A stretch of DNA of 64,000 nucleotides from Rhizaria sp. SCN 62-66 (Eukaryota; Rhizaria, unplaced). Location: contig MEDY01000033.1 of the NCBI GenBank assembly GCA_001724265.1, positions 142,660-206,659 of the forward strand, given 5' to 3'. Shown in pieces: positions 46,961-57,460 of the stretch. Both the position numbers and the translations under genes were made by a program. Every line of letters starts with the position of its first letter. Positions within the stretch are counted from its first letter, which is position 1. The notes below the pieces were generated by a model, which made no database searches, was not told the origin of the DNA, and saw only the letters and a program-made list of their open reading frames with translations.

Positions 46961-49363
46961 TCAATATTCCTCACTGCTAACACGCCGATCGCCATGCTGC
47001 AGCGCCGAGTCCCCGGGCCGCCTCGCAAGTGCGATGCCCCGAACGCCTTCCGCGGTCACCGCAAAGGCCACGGGCACGCGCGCCGCGGCGTGGGGCGCGA
47101 ACAGCACCTGCAGTGAGCGCGGCACCACGGTCACCGCGTGGCTAGGCGCAGGACGGTGACCGTGGGCAGGGTGACCGTGGGCAGACGGCTGTGGGACCGT
47201 GACGACAGCGCCGCCCCAGCCACACCTCTGCGCGGCCAATGTACTGTGCTCGGCGCTGATGTCGCGAGTGTTGTTGTAAAGCGGCGGCGGCGGCGCGACA
47301 AACACCAGACTGGGCGCCTGCCACGGCCGCTCACAGACACGCTCAAAGTCGTTATCACCATTTCGCCCACAGTCACTGCTAAGACCGCCTCTGCGCGTGG
47401 AAATGCGTATGTCACAAGAGCGCAGCGGCGTGTCGCGCGGCCAGGGCACGTAACCCCTGCTGAGCGCAACCCGCATCGTGAGCGCACTGGACCACGACAG
47501 CCCCATCGTCGCAGACACCACGCGGCCGCCGCTCAGCGCGCGAGTTCCACCCGTGCCGCCGCCGCCGCTGCCGCCAAAGAGACCGTGGGCAGCCGCCAAG
47601 GGACCTTGGCCGCTAACGTCGGCGGTCGTGCCGGTCAGGAAGTGCGCGGTGTGGCTCGCCGCCGCGCAGTCATAACACGGCACGCCCGGCGCTGGCGCCG
47701 CGCCCTGCTGCGCGCTGTTACATGCGTCGCCGAAAGCGTTCGCAGTGAGACGGCACGTGCAGCCCGCTCCGCACCAGCCCTCGCCGGGCGCTGAGAGGGT
47801 GTTGGAGCCCGGGCCGTCGTGCTGTGCAAAGACGTCGGACACATGGTTCGTTACCAGCACCGGCACGCCGTACTTCATCGACAGCGCGCGCAGCGCCTGC
47901 GCGAGCTGCTGCAGCGCTTCGGCGCGCTGGTAATGCACTGACGGCGTGATAGAGCTCGAGCCAGAGTCAGACTTGGAGTGGCGTGAGTCGTCGAGATCGT
48001 CTAGCTCTTGTTGCTGCTGCTGTTGCTGTAGCTGTTCTGTACTCGCATTCGCGCTCGACGTATTCGACTTCGCGTTCGCGTTGTAGTCAAAGCGGTACGG
48101 ATACACGATAGAGTCAATCACAATTAAACTGATCCGCCGTTCACTTGCTAGCGCCTGCTGCGGATGCTGATCGCTACCAGGAGCATTACTACGCTCTGCC
48201 TGAAGCTCCTGTGTGTTTTGCTTGCCGTCTGTGTCTCCCCACTTAATCTCACCAAGCTCACGACCACCGGAAGAACTGGGGGGCGCTCTGGGTTTTGCGC
48301 TGTCTAGCGCCGTTGCGGCGGCGGCATCGCGTAGTGTGTTGTTGTACATGTCGAGTACAGCCGGGAGCCTGAAGAAAAAGCAATAGCAACCACAAAAAGC
48401 AACACAATTCAAAAGTATAAAAGTTAGCATATGATCACCGTGCGTGGGTAATGAACGCCATGATCTACCACAGTGCGACATCTTCACTCTCTCTTGGCCC
48501 GCGTATAACGTACTTCGCGGTCACAACACGCTCTAGCTCGCCCGCGGTGGGCGCGCGCAGCCGCATGACTCCGGCGCACAGCGAGTCCACAGTAACGGCA
48601 GCGCACGCTGCGGCGCGCGCGCGGTGGCGCCGGGCCGCCGCCGCAGCAGCAGCGGAAGCAGCGGAAGCACAGCGGGCGCTATCGTCGACTGTTGCTGCTG
48701 TTGCCGTTGAGGAAGAGGATGAGTCAGTGCGCGTTGCCGCAGCAGCTGCGCCTGTAGCATTGCCGCTAGGCAACGCGGGACCATGCTGCCACTGCCGCTG
48801 ATGCTGCTGCTCGTGCTGTAGCGCTGCCTCGGCCTCTGCCGCCGCAGCAGCCTCAGTCTGGGCCGCAGCCGCAGCGTCCGCTGCGGCCGCGGTAGCCATC
48901 TGCGTCAACCTAAGCTCCGGCAGCGCGCCCTCGGTCGACACGTACACTACGCGCGCGTCGGCACCGCCCAGACAGAGCGGGAGCTGCGTCTGCACGGCGA
49001 GCTGGAGCGCGAGCTGCGTTTTGCCCGAGGAGGCTTCGCCGCAGAGCTCGGTCAGGCCTAGCGGGAGGCCGCCGCCCAGCGCGCTGTCGAGCACGGGGCA
49101 GCCAGTGTGCAGCTGGAAATAAGAAAACATCAAAGATGAGACAAGTTGTGAGTCCGATTCGAATTCAAATTGATGGCGACGTTAGGTTGTCGGGTTTAGT
49201 GTGGTTTGGTGTGAGGATTGAGACGAACGGTTGCGGAGTACTGCGGGGAGCGCTCGAGCTCGAGAGCTGAGAGAAGTGGAGGCGGCGCGCAATCTAGAAG
49301 GTCCACGGGGACAAACCTCTGTCGCTGGATGTAAGGGAGCTTGCGTGGGAGGGTGTCGCTCAT
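46961..49363 (-). CDS. XRCC3: RAD51 paralogue XRCC3
   Basis: XRCC3 is a recombinase paralogue that stabilises RAD51 filaments during homologous recombination in the nucleus (the CX3 complex with RAD51C). There are three exons: 49363-49229, 49112-48514 and 48368-46961. They sum to 713 aa in phase. The first donor (GTTCGT) is atypical, so the first exon is less certain. The ATPase core begins HTGCPVLDSALGGGLPLGLTEL. Walker A is GEASSGKT (residues 70-77), Walker B is ISLIVIDSI, and a NHVSD stretch follows the LQQLAQALRALSMKYGVPVLV helix. The C-terminal motif FAVTAEGVRG matches the ISAEGVRG end of human XRCC3. The usual N-terminal helical domain is reduced to about 45 residues. Large Ala- and Gln-rich inserts sit between Walker A and Walker B and near the C-terminus. 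Confidence 0.87.
47156..47184. repeat. Tandem GTGACCGTGGGCAG repeat inside XRCC3
   Basis: The 14-mer GTGACCGTGGGCAG occurs twice with one base between (47156-47169 and 47171-47184). A third exact copy lies 29 kb away in THOC2 (17719-17732), and near-copies lie at 47365-47380 and 47580-47592. Here it encodes an A-H-G-H-P repeat. Confidence 0.85.
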
Positions 49364-49989
49364 TCTGGAGGAGGAACGGGATAGTATACTAGAGAGTGGC
49401 GAGGGGCATACAGAGTGATGACAAGGGGGATTGTCGTATATAACCACATCAGCAAGTATAGACGTTATAATAAGAGTGTTATACATATGAACAACAAAAT
49501 AATATTGTGAATGCGTCAGGTAAACGTAGACGGTTTCTGTGCTGAGTTGTACCTTCGTGAAGTTTCTTATCCCTCTTGTCCTCGCGCGGGCTTCAAACCC
49601 ACCACACACTGCTCTTTAGTTGCGAATCAGAATAGATGCATTGTTAGGTACGTATAGATCAACATATAGACATGAGGGATTGTTTTTGCATTAGCAATCT
49701 ATTTGCCTTTAAGTTTATTGTTCTAAAAAACCTATATAACAAGCCATAACCTTTCAAACGACGAACCTGCGGTCATCACAGTTGTCGCACCTACTTAACA
49801 AAACACCAACCTACCAATATAAGAAATCACTGTCTAAACAAAACAGCCAACACGTATCAATGAGGTATACAGAAGCACAGGCTACCGGCGCTTTGCCTCA
49901 TATATCGATAAACCCGAGCCAACTTCAAGTGCGATAGCAATAGAGCAACGGACACGTACCCATGATGCCGTCCTTAGTTGAACTTGGAC
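49364..49989. other. Intergenic region
   Basis: These 626 bp hold the XRCC3 upstream region and the 3' flank of the glycerol-3-phosphate dehydrogenase gene. It is AT-rich, with no feature beyond that. Confidence 0.5.
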
Positions 49990-52089
49990 TTAGTCCTCCT
50001 CCTCGACAGGCAGCTCCATCAGCCTCTCAAGAATCGCGGGAATGGGCACGCCCCGGTGCATGACGTCGAACACGGCCTGTAGTAGTGGCAGCTTGTCCAG
50101 CACGTGGATCTTGCCCGCCAGCGTGTGCGCGGCCTTGATCGTCGGCACGCCTTCCGCGACCTCGTTCATCGTCACCAGGATGTCCTGCAGCGACTCGCCC
50201 TTGCCGATGCGCACACCCACGGAGCGGTTGCGCGATGCGGGGCCGAAGCAAGTCAACATCAAGTCGCCTGCGGGAGTGAAACATGGTAGAGCAAGAGTTG
50301 TAGGATCACCAAACACATGATAAACCGGCATAGTGAGCACATACAGTGAAGAATTGAGTGCAAAAGTATTGCTAAATGCACACATAAAACATAAATTGTC
50401 GCTATAATTCACATCAATCACGCCAGGCATTCCGTTAACGTTGGAAAAAGGACAATTTATACCAAAAAAAGAACCAGCGAACATTAGTCTGTGGAGTGCG
50501 TTTCACGTGACGTACCGATGCCGCTGAGCCCCGACAGCGTCTCGGGTCGCGCGCCAAGCTTGACGGCAAGCTTCTTGATCTCGCTGCAGCCGCGGGTGAC
50601 GATGAGCGCGGTGGGATTGTAACCCATGCCGACGCCCTCGACAATGCCCGACGCGATGGCGTAGACGTTCTTGAGCGCGCCGCCGACCTCGACGCCGATT
50701 ACGTCGTCCGTCGTCCAAACGCGCACGCGCTTGTCGTCTGCAATAAGAGCCGCCAGCGTGCTCGCCAGGGATAGCGAGGAGGACGCCATGACGAAGCCTG
50801 AACACAAACGCACGACAAAGAAAGTAAAAGAAAACAACGATTAGGTAACACAGTACAATAAAAACAGTCGGATAAGCTTAATTCTCTAAAGCTCCAAAGA
50901 TAGAACATAGTTTCAGCACCCAGCAACACTCGCATTTTCCCAGATTATGTTAACATGTTGACGATTTACGTACCGGTGGGCATGCCAAGGACGATTTCCT
51001 TGGCGAACGAAGGGCCGGAGAGATACGCACTAGGTTGTTCAGGGCCAAAGACCTCATCAATAATGTCGTTCATAAACTGGAGCGTCTCGCAGTGGATGCC
51101 CTTGGACATGGACACGATTGGCACATTGGGCTAAAGAGGGGATAACAAATGTGACGTCGTGAGGTGACAGAAGTCAAACAGACTAAGATAACGAAGTGAA
51201 GTTAAATAAATTTGTCCCGATCAAAGAAGTTAACACACAAGAGTTGTAGCTCGCATACTATACACTACAAAATAATGATATTTATCCTACACGATTGTGT
51301 TTCGGGTGACGTACGCGGATCTTCTCGACGTACTGCGAGAGGTACTTCTTGCTGACCTGGATCGGGATGGCGTGGAAGATGCATTGCGCGCGCGCCAGCG
51401 CCGCCGTAGAGTCCGTGGTAGCGCGCAAGTTTGGCGGGAGGGGCACGCCGACGAGGTAGTCGGGGTTGAGGTGCTCCTCGTTGATGGACTGTTTGTAGCA
51501 AGATAAGACAGGGCGAACAAGTAGCGAGACAAGGATAGGGGGATGTTTAGATGACGAACGGAAGTCATATATGCGCAATAAACCAAATAGAAAATCATAT
51601 AATAAGCACACGGTGAAAAAGATTGAAAGAAAAACACTCATGTGCAAGGCTTAATCAATGAGTCATCGTTGTTAGATCCAGTATTTGTCGTACCTTGACA
51701 CGCGCCTCGTTACGGTCGAGGATTGTCACTTCAATGTTGTTACGAGCCAGCATAGACGCAATTGCAGTGCCAAAGGAGCCCGCCCCAAGGACGCACACGC
51801 AAGTAATCTTATCGGTGGTAGCAGCATCCGGCGCGGAGAGCACGTCTCCATCGCCTGAGGTTGTGTTGTTCGCGTTGGCGTTAGTGTTGCTAGGGCTAAC
51901 AGGGGAGCTCTCACCGCTGCTGCTGGGGTCGCTATCATTGTCGCTGCCAGAGTCGTCGGCGTGGGTGGTGGACTCAGCAATAGGAGAACAATCTTCAAGG
52001 CCCTCCTTCTCACTCATGTGGGGACGGCTAGATTGGGAAAGACGGAATCGGAGCAAAGGTTCAAGCGATGACGAAGTGAGAGGTGTCAT
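49990..52089 (-). CDS. NAD-dependent glycerol-3-phosphate dehydrogenase
   Basis: This enzyme reduces dihydroxyacetone phosphate to sn-glycerol 3-phosphate with NADH, feeding lipid synthesis and redox balance. There are five exons: 52089-51694, 51488-51315, 51130-50974, 50797-50516 and 50267-49990. All are in phase and give 428 aa. After a Ser/Asn-rich extension of about 95 residues, the Rossmann motif appears as [20 protein letters not shown]. Later signatures are [19 protein letters not shown], the catalytic-lysine region [24 protein letters not shown] and [11 protein letters not shown], and it ends near [11 protein letters not shown]. The motif set is the GpsA/GPD1 family. Two in-frame ATGs exist: 52089 and 52017. 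The first adds RFRLSQSSR-type basic residues that could give a second location; the second starts MSEKEGLED. Confidence 0.92.
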
Positions 52090-52641
52090 GAAGGAAACTA
52101 TGGGATATACATCACGGGACGCGAGTATTCTCGCGTATTATTACACTAAAATATGTAAAATACATGTTAAAATATGAGTCACATAATGAATTCAATGTAC
52201 ACGGTCAGTACACTGATGTATCACCTGTTGATTCGATACATCAAGCCCTTCAAAGGAGAAGCACTGAGCCACCACAAAACCAACTCAAGTCATAAAACGA
52301 CGCATATATGTCGCCGAATTCGCGCCAAACTACGATAGTGTAAATCATACTTTAGTTGCTGGCAAAATACACGTTCCATTAAACTTGAATATGCATTGTG
52401 TGAGCGTATATGATGCTTTTATTCGATCAGATCACACTCAAACAAAAATAAAATAGTAAAAAAACGACGACACTTTTTTTAAGTAGACACTAAATAACAT
52501 TTTTCTTAACAGATAACCTATTTTCATGCAACATACACTAAATTCCACACGCCGACCCTTCAGAACCATGCATAAATAAGTGTTGTCCTACACATAACAA
52601 GCCAAAATGAGTTGACCATGACCATCTAAGTGTTAGGACAC
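52090..52641. other. Intergenic region
   Basis: These 552 AT-rich bases hold the dehydrogenase upstream region and the 3' flank of the transporter gene. No gene or RNA is recognised. Confidence 0.5.
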
Positions 52642-55600
52642 TTAGAGCGCGATCGTGCTAATACCAACCTCGCCGTCGACATCGTCCATAAACCGCGGCA
52701 CGCCCTGCGTATGGACCTGCAGTGCCTCCTGGTACTTAGGCCTCATTTTCTGCATCTGCATCTGCATCTGCTGCTGCTGTTGCTGGCGCCAGGCGCTTTG
52801 TCCGCCACCCGCGGCGCCCGCCGGGGACTGCGCGGCGGCCTTGGCGGCTGCGGCGATCGCGGCGCGCTGCTTGCGGACCGCAGCGTGGGCCTCGGCAACC
52901 GCGACGGCGAGCTTGGCGTCGGCACGCGCGACAAGGGCGTCGATGTACCACCTACAATTGTGACGACACAAAATAGAGAAATATGCAATGGTGATCGCGA
53001 GCATTTAACCAAAATTAGACCAAAATATGAATACTGAATATAGAAGCGTGGATTTACCCGTGGGTCTACCAATCATATCAATACACGTGAGATATCTTGC
53101 AATTCATGCTCGGAGTGCAACGTACCTGCGTTTGCGACCGCGGTACTCCTCGCCGGCGACGAGCACGACGATACCGGTGATGGTGACGAAGCCGCCAACG
53201 AAGACGGGCCACGTGGGCGCGTCCTCGTACCCCAGTAGGTAGGAGATGATGCCGGTCAGCATGGGGTCGAGCAGAGGCACCACGGTGTGCACCAGAGGGG
53301 AGATGTAGAGGATCGAGTACTTGAACCCCACGAGCCCGACGAGTCCGCCCAAGAAGCCCAGGAACAGGACCTTGGGGAAGAAGTCCTCGGTCAGGAAGCC
53401 GAACAGGGACGTGTCGGAGATGCCTGAGAATGATGAACCTTCGAAGAGGAGAGTGAAGACTGCGCACAGACTAGTCACAAAGACGAGGTTGTACAGAATC
53501 CAAACGAAAACCTGTGGATATGAAACATAGTTGCACAAAACAAAACATTTGGTATAATGAGACAATACATTGTTAGTGGGGCGATATACAAATTGTTTAC
53601 GTCATTCGGTTTGTAACTCTATAGATTAGGCGATTCGTCATGATATTAGCACGATACATACCGGGACATGCTTGCGCACTTTGACAGTGCCGAGCACTTC
53701 AATGGCGCTGGTGAACGAGCAGTTGAGCGCGAGCATCGCGCCGAGGATGGTGGCCCACGTGCCCGACTCGAGGAAAGGGTTGTTGTCCGTGTCGCGCGTC
53801 TCAGTCGGCACGATGAAGGTCGAGAGGATGCAGAGGATGACGCCGACGACGGCTGTGGCGGTGCCCGTGAGCTCGCCGCGGGACAGCGGGGCCTTGGAAA
53901 TAAGATAAAAGAGAATGAGGAAGACGGGACAAAGCGAGCCCAGCAGGGAGGAGACGACCGTGGTGATGTACCGCAGCGACGTGACCCACGACGACACGCT
54001 GCGCAAATGAACAACAGCAAAGATAGATCCGAGTAAGAAATAGTATGCATGAGCTGGTAAAATTGGCAGATTACCATTCGTTGATATCAATATTGATCTT
54101 GGCTCAACAGTGTTTCAGTGTTGTAAAGAAAGGAAAAAGTGACGTACTTAACGCCCCACAGCAGACCCGTGATGACAGCCATCAGTAGCGGCCGGCGGAG
54201 CTCGTCGGCGACCCGCGCGAGCACGCGGTGGAGCCACCGGCGCGAAGCCCGCTTCGCGCGGACCAGTCCGGCGCTGCCGCGGCCGTATACGCCCACGGGA
54301 CCCGTGGCGGAATCCGCGCTGCTTACGGTCACTGCGTCGGAGCCTACGGTCACTTGGTGAGCGAGTGCATTGCTGCTGAAGCCGTTCTGGACGTTGTTGT
54401 TTTGCTCAGAGAGAGCGGAGACTCCCTTGTTCGCGCTGTCGTAGCTGTCCTCGCCGAGATCGAGCTGGACCTCGGTGTTGGCATAACCGTTGTTGTTGTT
54501 GAAGTCACTGTACTGGCTCGACGGAGACATGTGGTCGATGGTGCCGACCGCGCCCCGGTCGACGCCCATCTGTCCGCTGGCCACAGCCGCCGCGCGCGGG
54601 GACGCGCGGGGCATCTCGGTGCCGTCGAAGGCGAGGCGCACGCTGCTGCTGCGGCTAAGCCCGCGCGTCTTGATGTCGCTGTCGTCAACGGCGCCGTTGC
54701 TGGCGCCGTTGTTCGCAGAGTTGTTGCGGTTGTTGAACGTCTCGGCGTCGTCGTCGCGCGGGTCGGCCGCGGCGTCCGCGTCCTCTGGCAGGCGGTAGCG
54801 ATCGACCTTGCCCCCCGCGCGCGTGGGGCCGAGCCCCAGCGCGGTGCGGATCCCGGTGAAACCGACGGTCTTGGCGAGAATCCCTTCAAGCAGCAGCTCG
54901 GCGGCCTCGTCGAAGCTGTGCACGGAGGCCCGTGTCGTCACGCCCACTGCACCGCCACCGGTGACATTGCCATCGACGTCAACATCGCTGTTGTTGTTGG
55001 CGTTGGCGTTGTCGCTGTCGAGGTTGATGTTGCCGAGGCTGTTGTTCACGTTCTCATCGTAGTCAACCAGATCGTCGCTGCGCACATACGCGCCCGCAAT
55101 CCCGTCCACATCAGCGCCATCGCCGTTGCCGTTGGCCCCCGCCGCGACGTTCTGGCCGCGAGCGCGGTTGCGGAGGCGGCGATTGTAGGCGCGGTGGTCA
55201 CCGCTGGGATTCACCAACCGCGCAACGGCCGCGTCCATAGTCCCCGTCGCGATGTCGCCGCAGCGCATTAGGAACGAGAGCGCCGGCGCCGAGTAGTGCA
55301 CGCAGCGCCGCGCCATCCAGGCGAAAGTCGCAGTGGTGACCGTGGCCACGCGGTCCGTGGCGGCCTCAGTCCACTGGAAGACCGTGAGCCCGGTGAGCTC
55401 GATGGGCGCCGCGGGGGCCGTCGACGCGAGCGCGGCAACGCCTGTCAGCGGCGCCAGCGGGGCGCTAACGCCTGCGACGTCGTTGACGACCGGGGTCGCG
55501 TCGCCGGCGTCGCTGCTGGTGTTGATGTTGACGTTGAAGGCGGAGTTGGCGCGTGAGAGCGGCGAGTGCAGTCCGGTGCAGTTGTGCGCCGCCTTGTCCA

Positions 55601-56834
55601 GGTCGGCGTCGAGCGAGGCGTTGAGCATAATGGCGCGCACGTGGCAGCTGTCGGCCTTGCTCTCGAACGGGTTCGACAGAGTCGTGAAGCTCGACGCGTC
55701 CGTCGCGGCCGAGATGTCGCCGTACACGTGCCCCGCGGGCAACGCCTCGTACGCGGGCATCACGCGTGCCGCGAGCCCCGCCGCCGAGAGCGGGACGTCC
55801 GCGTCCGTGACAGGGGTGACTGTGGGCACAGTCACCTGCTGCGCCGTGACGTCGCCAGACTCGACCGCTTCAGTGGCCGCGGCGGTGGCTGCCGTGACGG
55901 CGGCGATGCGGGCAACCGTGAGCTCAACCTTGGCCAGCGCTGTGTCCTCGGTGCTGGGCTCCACGGGCTTCTTGCTGAACCACCCGCGGCGCGTCTCCGG
56001 GGATGACTGTTCACAGTGCAGCAAACAAGAAGAAGTCAGGGTACAAGTGAGATAAAACACATATTTAAACACATACGCAATTGGATATAATAATACGATC
56101 CTACACTATTCAGTAGAAATAATGATCCAGCCATGCGAGACGAGATGTAGTCATTGCAGGCGAACTGCGTATTCCACCTCGCGTACCTGGTAAATCTGTA
56201 CGGCTGCGGGGATAAGCGTGAAGAGCATGACGCAGCAGTTGCGCCAGACTACGGCCAGAATTGGCTTAATGCCGTGCCGGTTGAGATAGACGAAGCTGGG
56301 CCCCATGACGGACCAGGTGAAAACGGCGACGAGCAGCGCGATCCAGGCCAGGATAACCTTCTTGCGCGGGTGCTGCGCTTGCACGCCGTGTCTCGCCACA
56401 GGCACCTGATCCGCGCCCGCGTCCTCGCCGGCAGCCCGGTCGCCCACCCCGCCAGCGCCGGCCGCCGCGTCGCCGCTGGAGACATGATTGCTAGGTGTGA
56501 TTGAGGAGTCAAGCACTGGCGGCAGCTCGTTGACGTTGCCGCCGTCGTCGCCGACGTCGACGTAGACACCAGAGTTGATGTCGAATGCGTACGGGTTAGC
56601 CCCAGACGCGCTGCCCACCATGCGCGGGCTCGCCGTGACGCCGCCGCCGCCGTTCGCGCCCGCGCCCGCGGCGGCGGCGGCGGCGGGGAGCGGGAGCGAC
56701 GAGTCCGGCAGCGAGTGAGGCGGCAGGTGGTAGTGCGGGATGTCGGCATCGGGGTCGTCATCCAGACGCGAGTGACCCCACTGCACGCCCACGGGCACCG
56801 CGGGGGACGCTTTGACGCCGCTGGGGGTGAACAT
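52642..56834 (-). CDS. EamA/DMT-superfamily membrane transporter with giant loop
   Basis: This is a drug/metabolite-type carrier with ten predicted helices. There are five exons: 56834-56187, 56006-54148, 53998-53662, 53511-53126 and 52951-52642. They are in phase and give 1179 aa. After a Pro/Gly-rich N-terminus come TM1 (VILAWIALLVAVFTWSVMGP, near 158) and TM2 (LAVVWRNCCVMLFTLIPAAV). A polar, Asn/Ala/Asp-rich segment of about 600 residues follows. TM3-TM6 are LLMAVITGLLWGVNVSSW, VVSSLLGSLCPVFLILFYL, TATAVVGVILCILSTFIV and TILGAMLALNCSFTSAI. TM7-TM10 are WILYNLVFVTSLCAVFTLLF, LFLGFLGGLVGLVGFKYSI, VHTVVPLLDPMLTGIISYLLG and VFVGGFVTITGIVVLVAG. This is a typical double EamA layout. The tail is cytosolic, with Ala and QMQMQM runs. 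The substrate cannot be told from sequence. Confidence 0.83.
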
Positions 56835-57460
56835 CGCGGGATCAGCGAGGGCAGCGGTAACGCTGGAGCTGCTGCAGCGGCGAGTGTGCTTGTGGTGGTT
56901 GTTGCCGCGAGAGTCCGAAAGCGGGTTTGATGCGCTGGACTAGCGGTGACGCGCAAATAAGCAGCACCTAATGCAACCTTAGCCTAGGAACGTGTTCAAT
57001 GCACCGCTTGTATGCACAAGAATGATGCCTGTACAGGAGGCATGATGTGGTTAAAGAGAGTAGGAGGTCGGCGAAAATGACGTAGTGAGTCAACACGGAG
57101 AACGCTTCAAAATACCTTATTTCCTGACAATCATGATGAAATGGCAAATATATATGAGACAATGTAATGTTGTAAATTCAATGCGACTCACAGAATGCTA
57201 GTTGTCGATCGCAGAACAGCAAACGTAACAATCGAAATTCCTATTCTCGACCCTAAGCTTCACGTCGCCGCCACGGTAGGTCTACTGCGACTGTAAAAAA
57301 AAATTGACTTTGTTTGCATATTTCACGGTTATAACAAAGTTGAGGTGTATTTTTTCGCGTGTCTACTCATAGTCCCACAACGCGCCATTTCATTAATAAC
57401 TCATCTCAAACAGACAAAGACTACCATACCGTGCATATTCAAGTGTGTCACGCACATTAC
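56835..57460. other. Intergenic region
   Basis: These 626 bp hold the transporter upstream region (the first 110 bases are GC-richer) and the AP-3 beta 3' flank. No feature is recognised. Confidence 0.5.
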
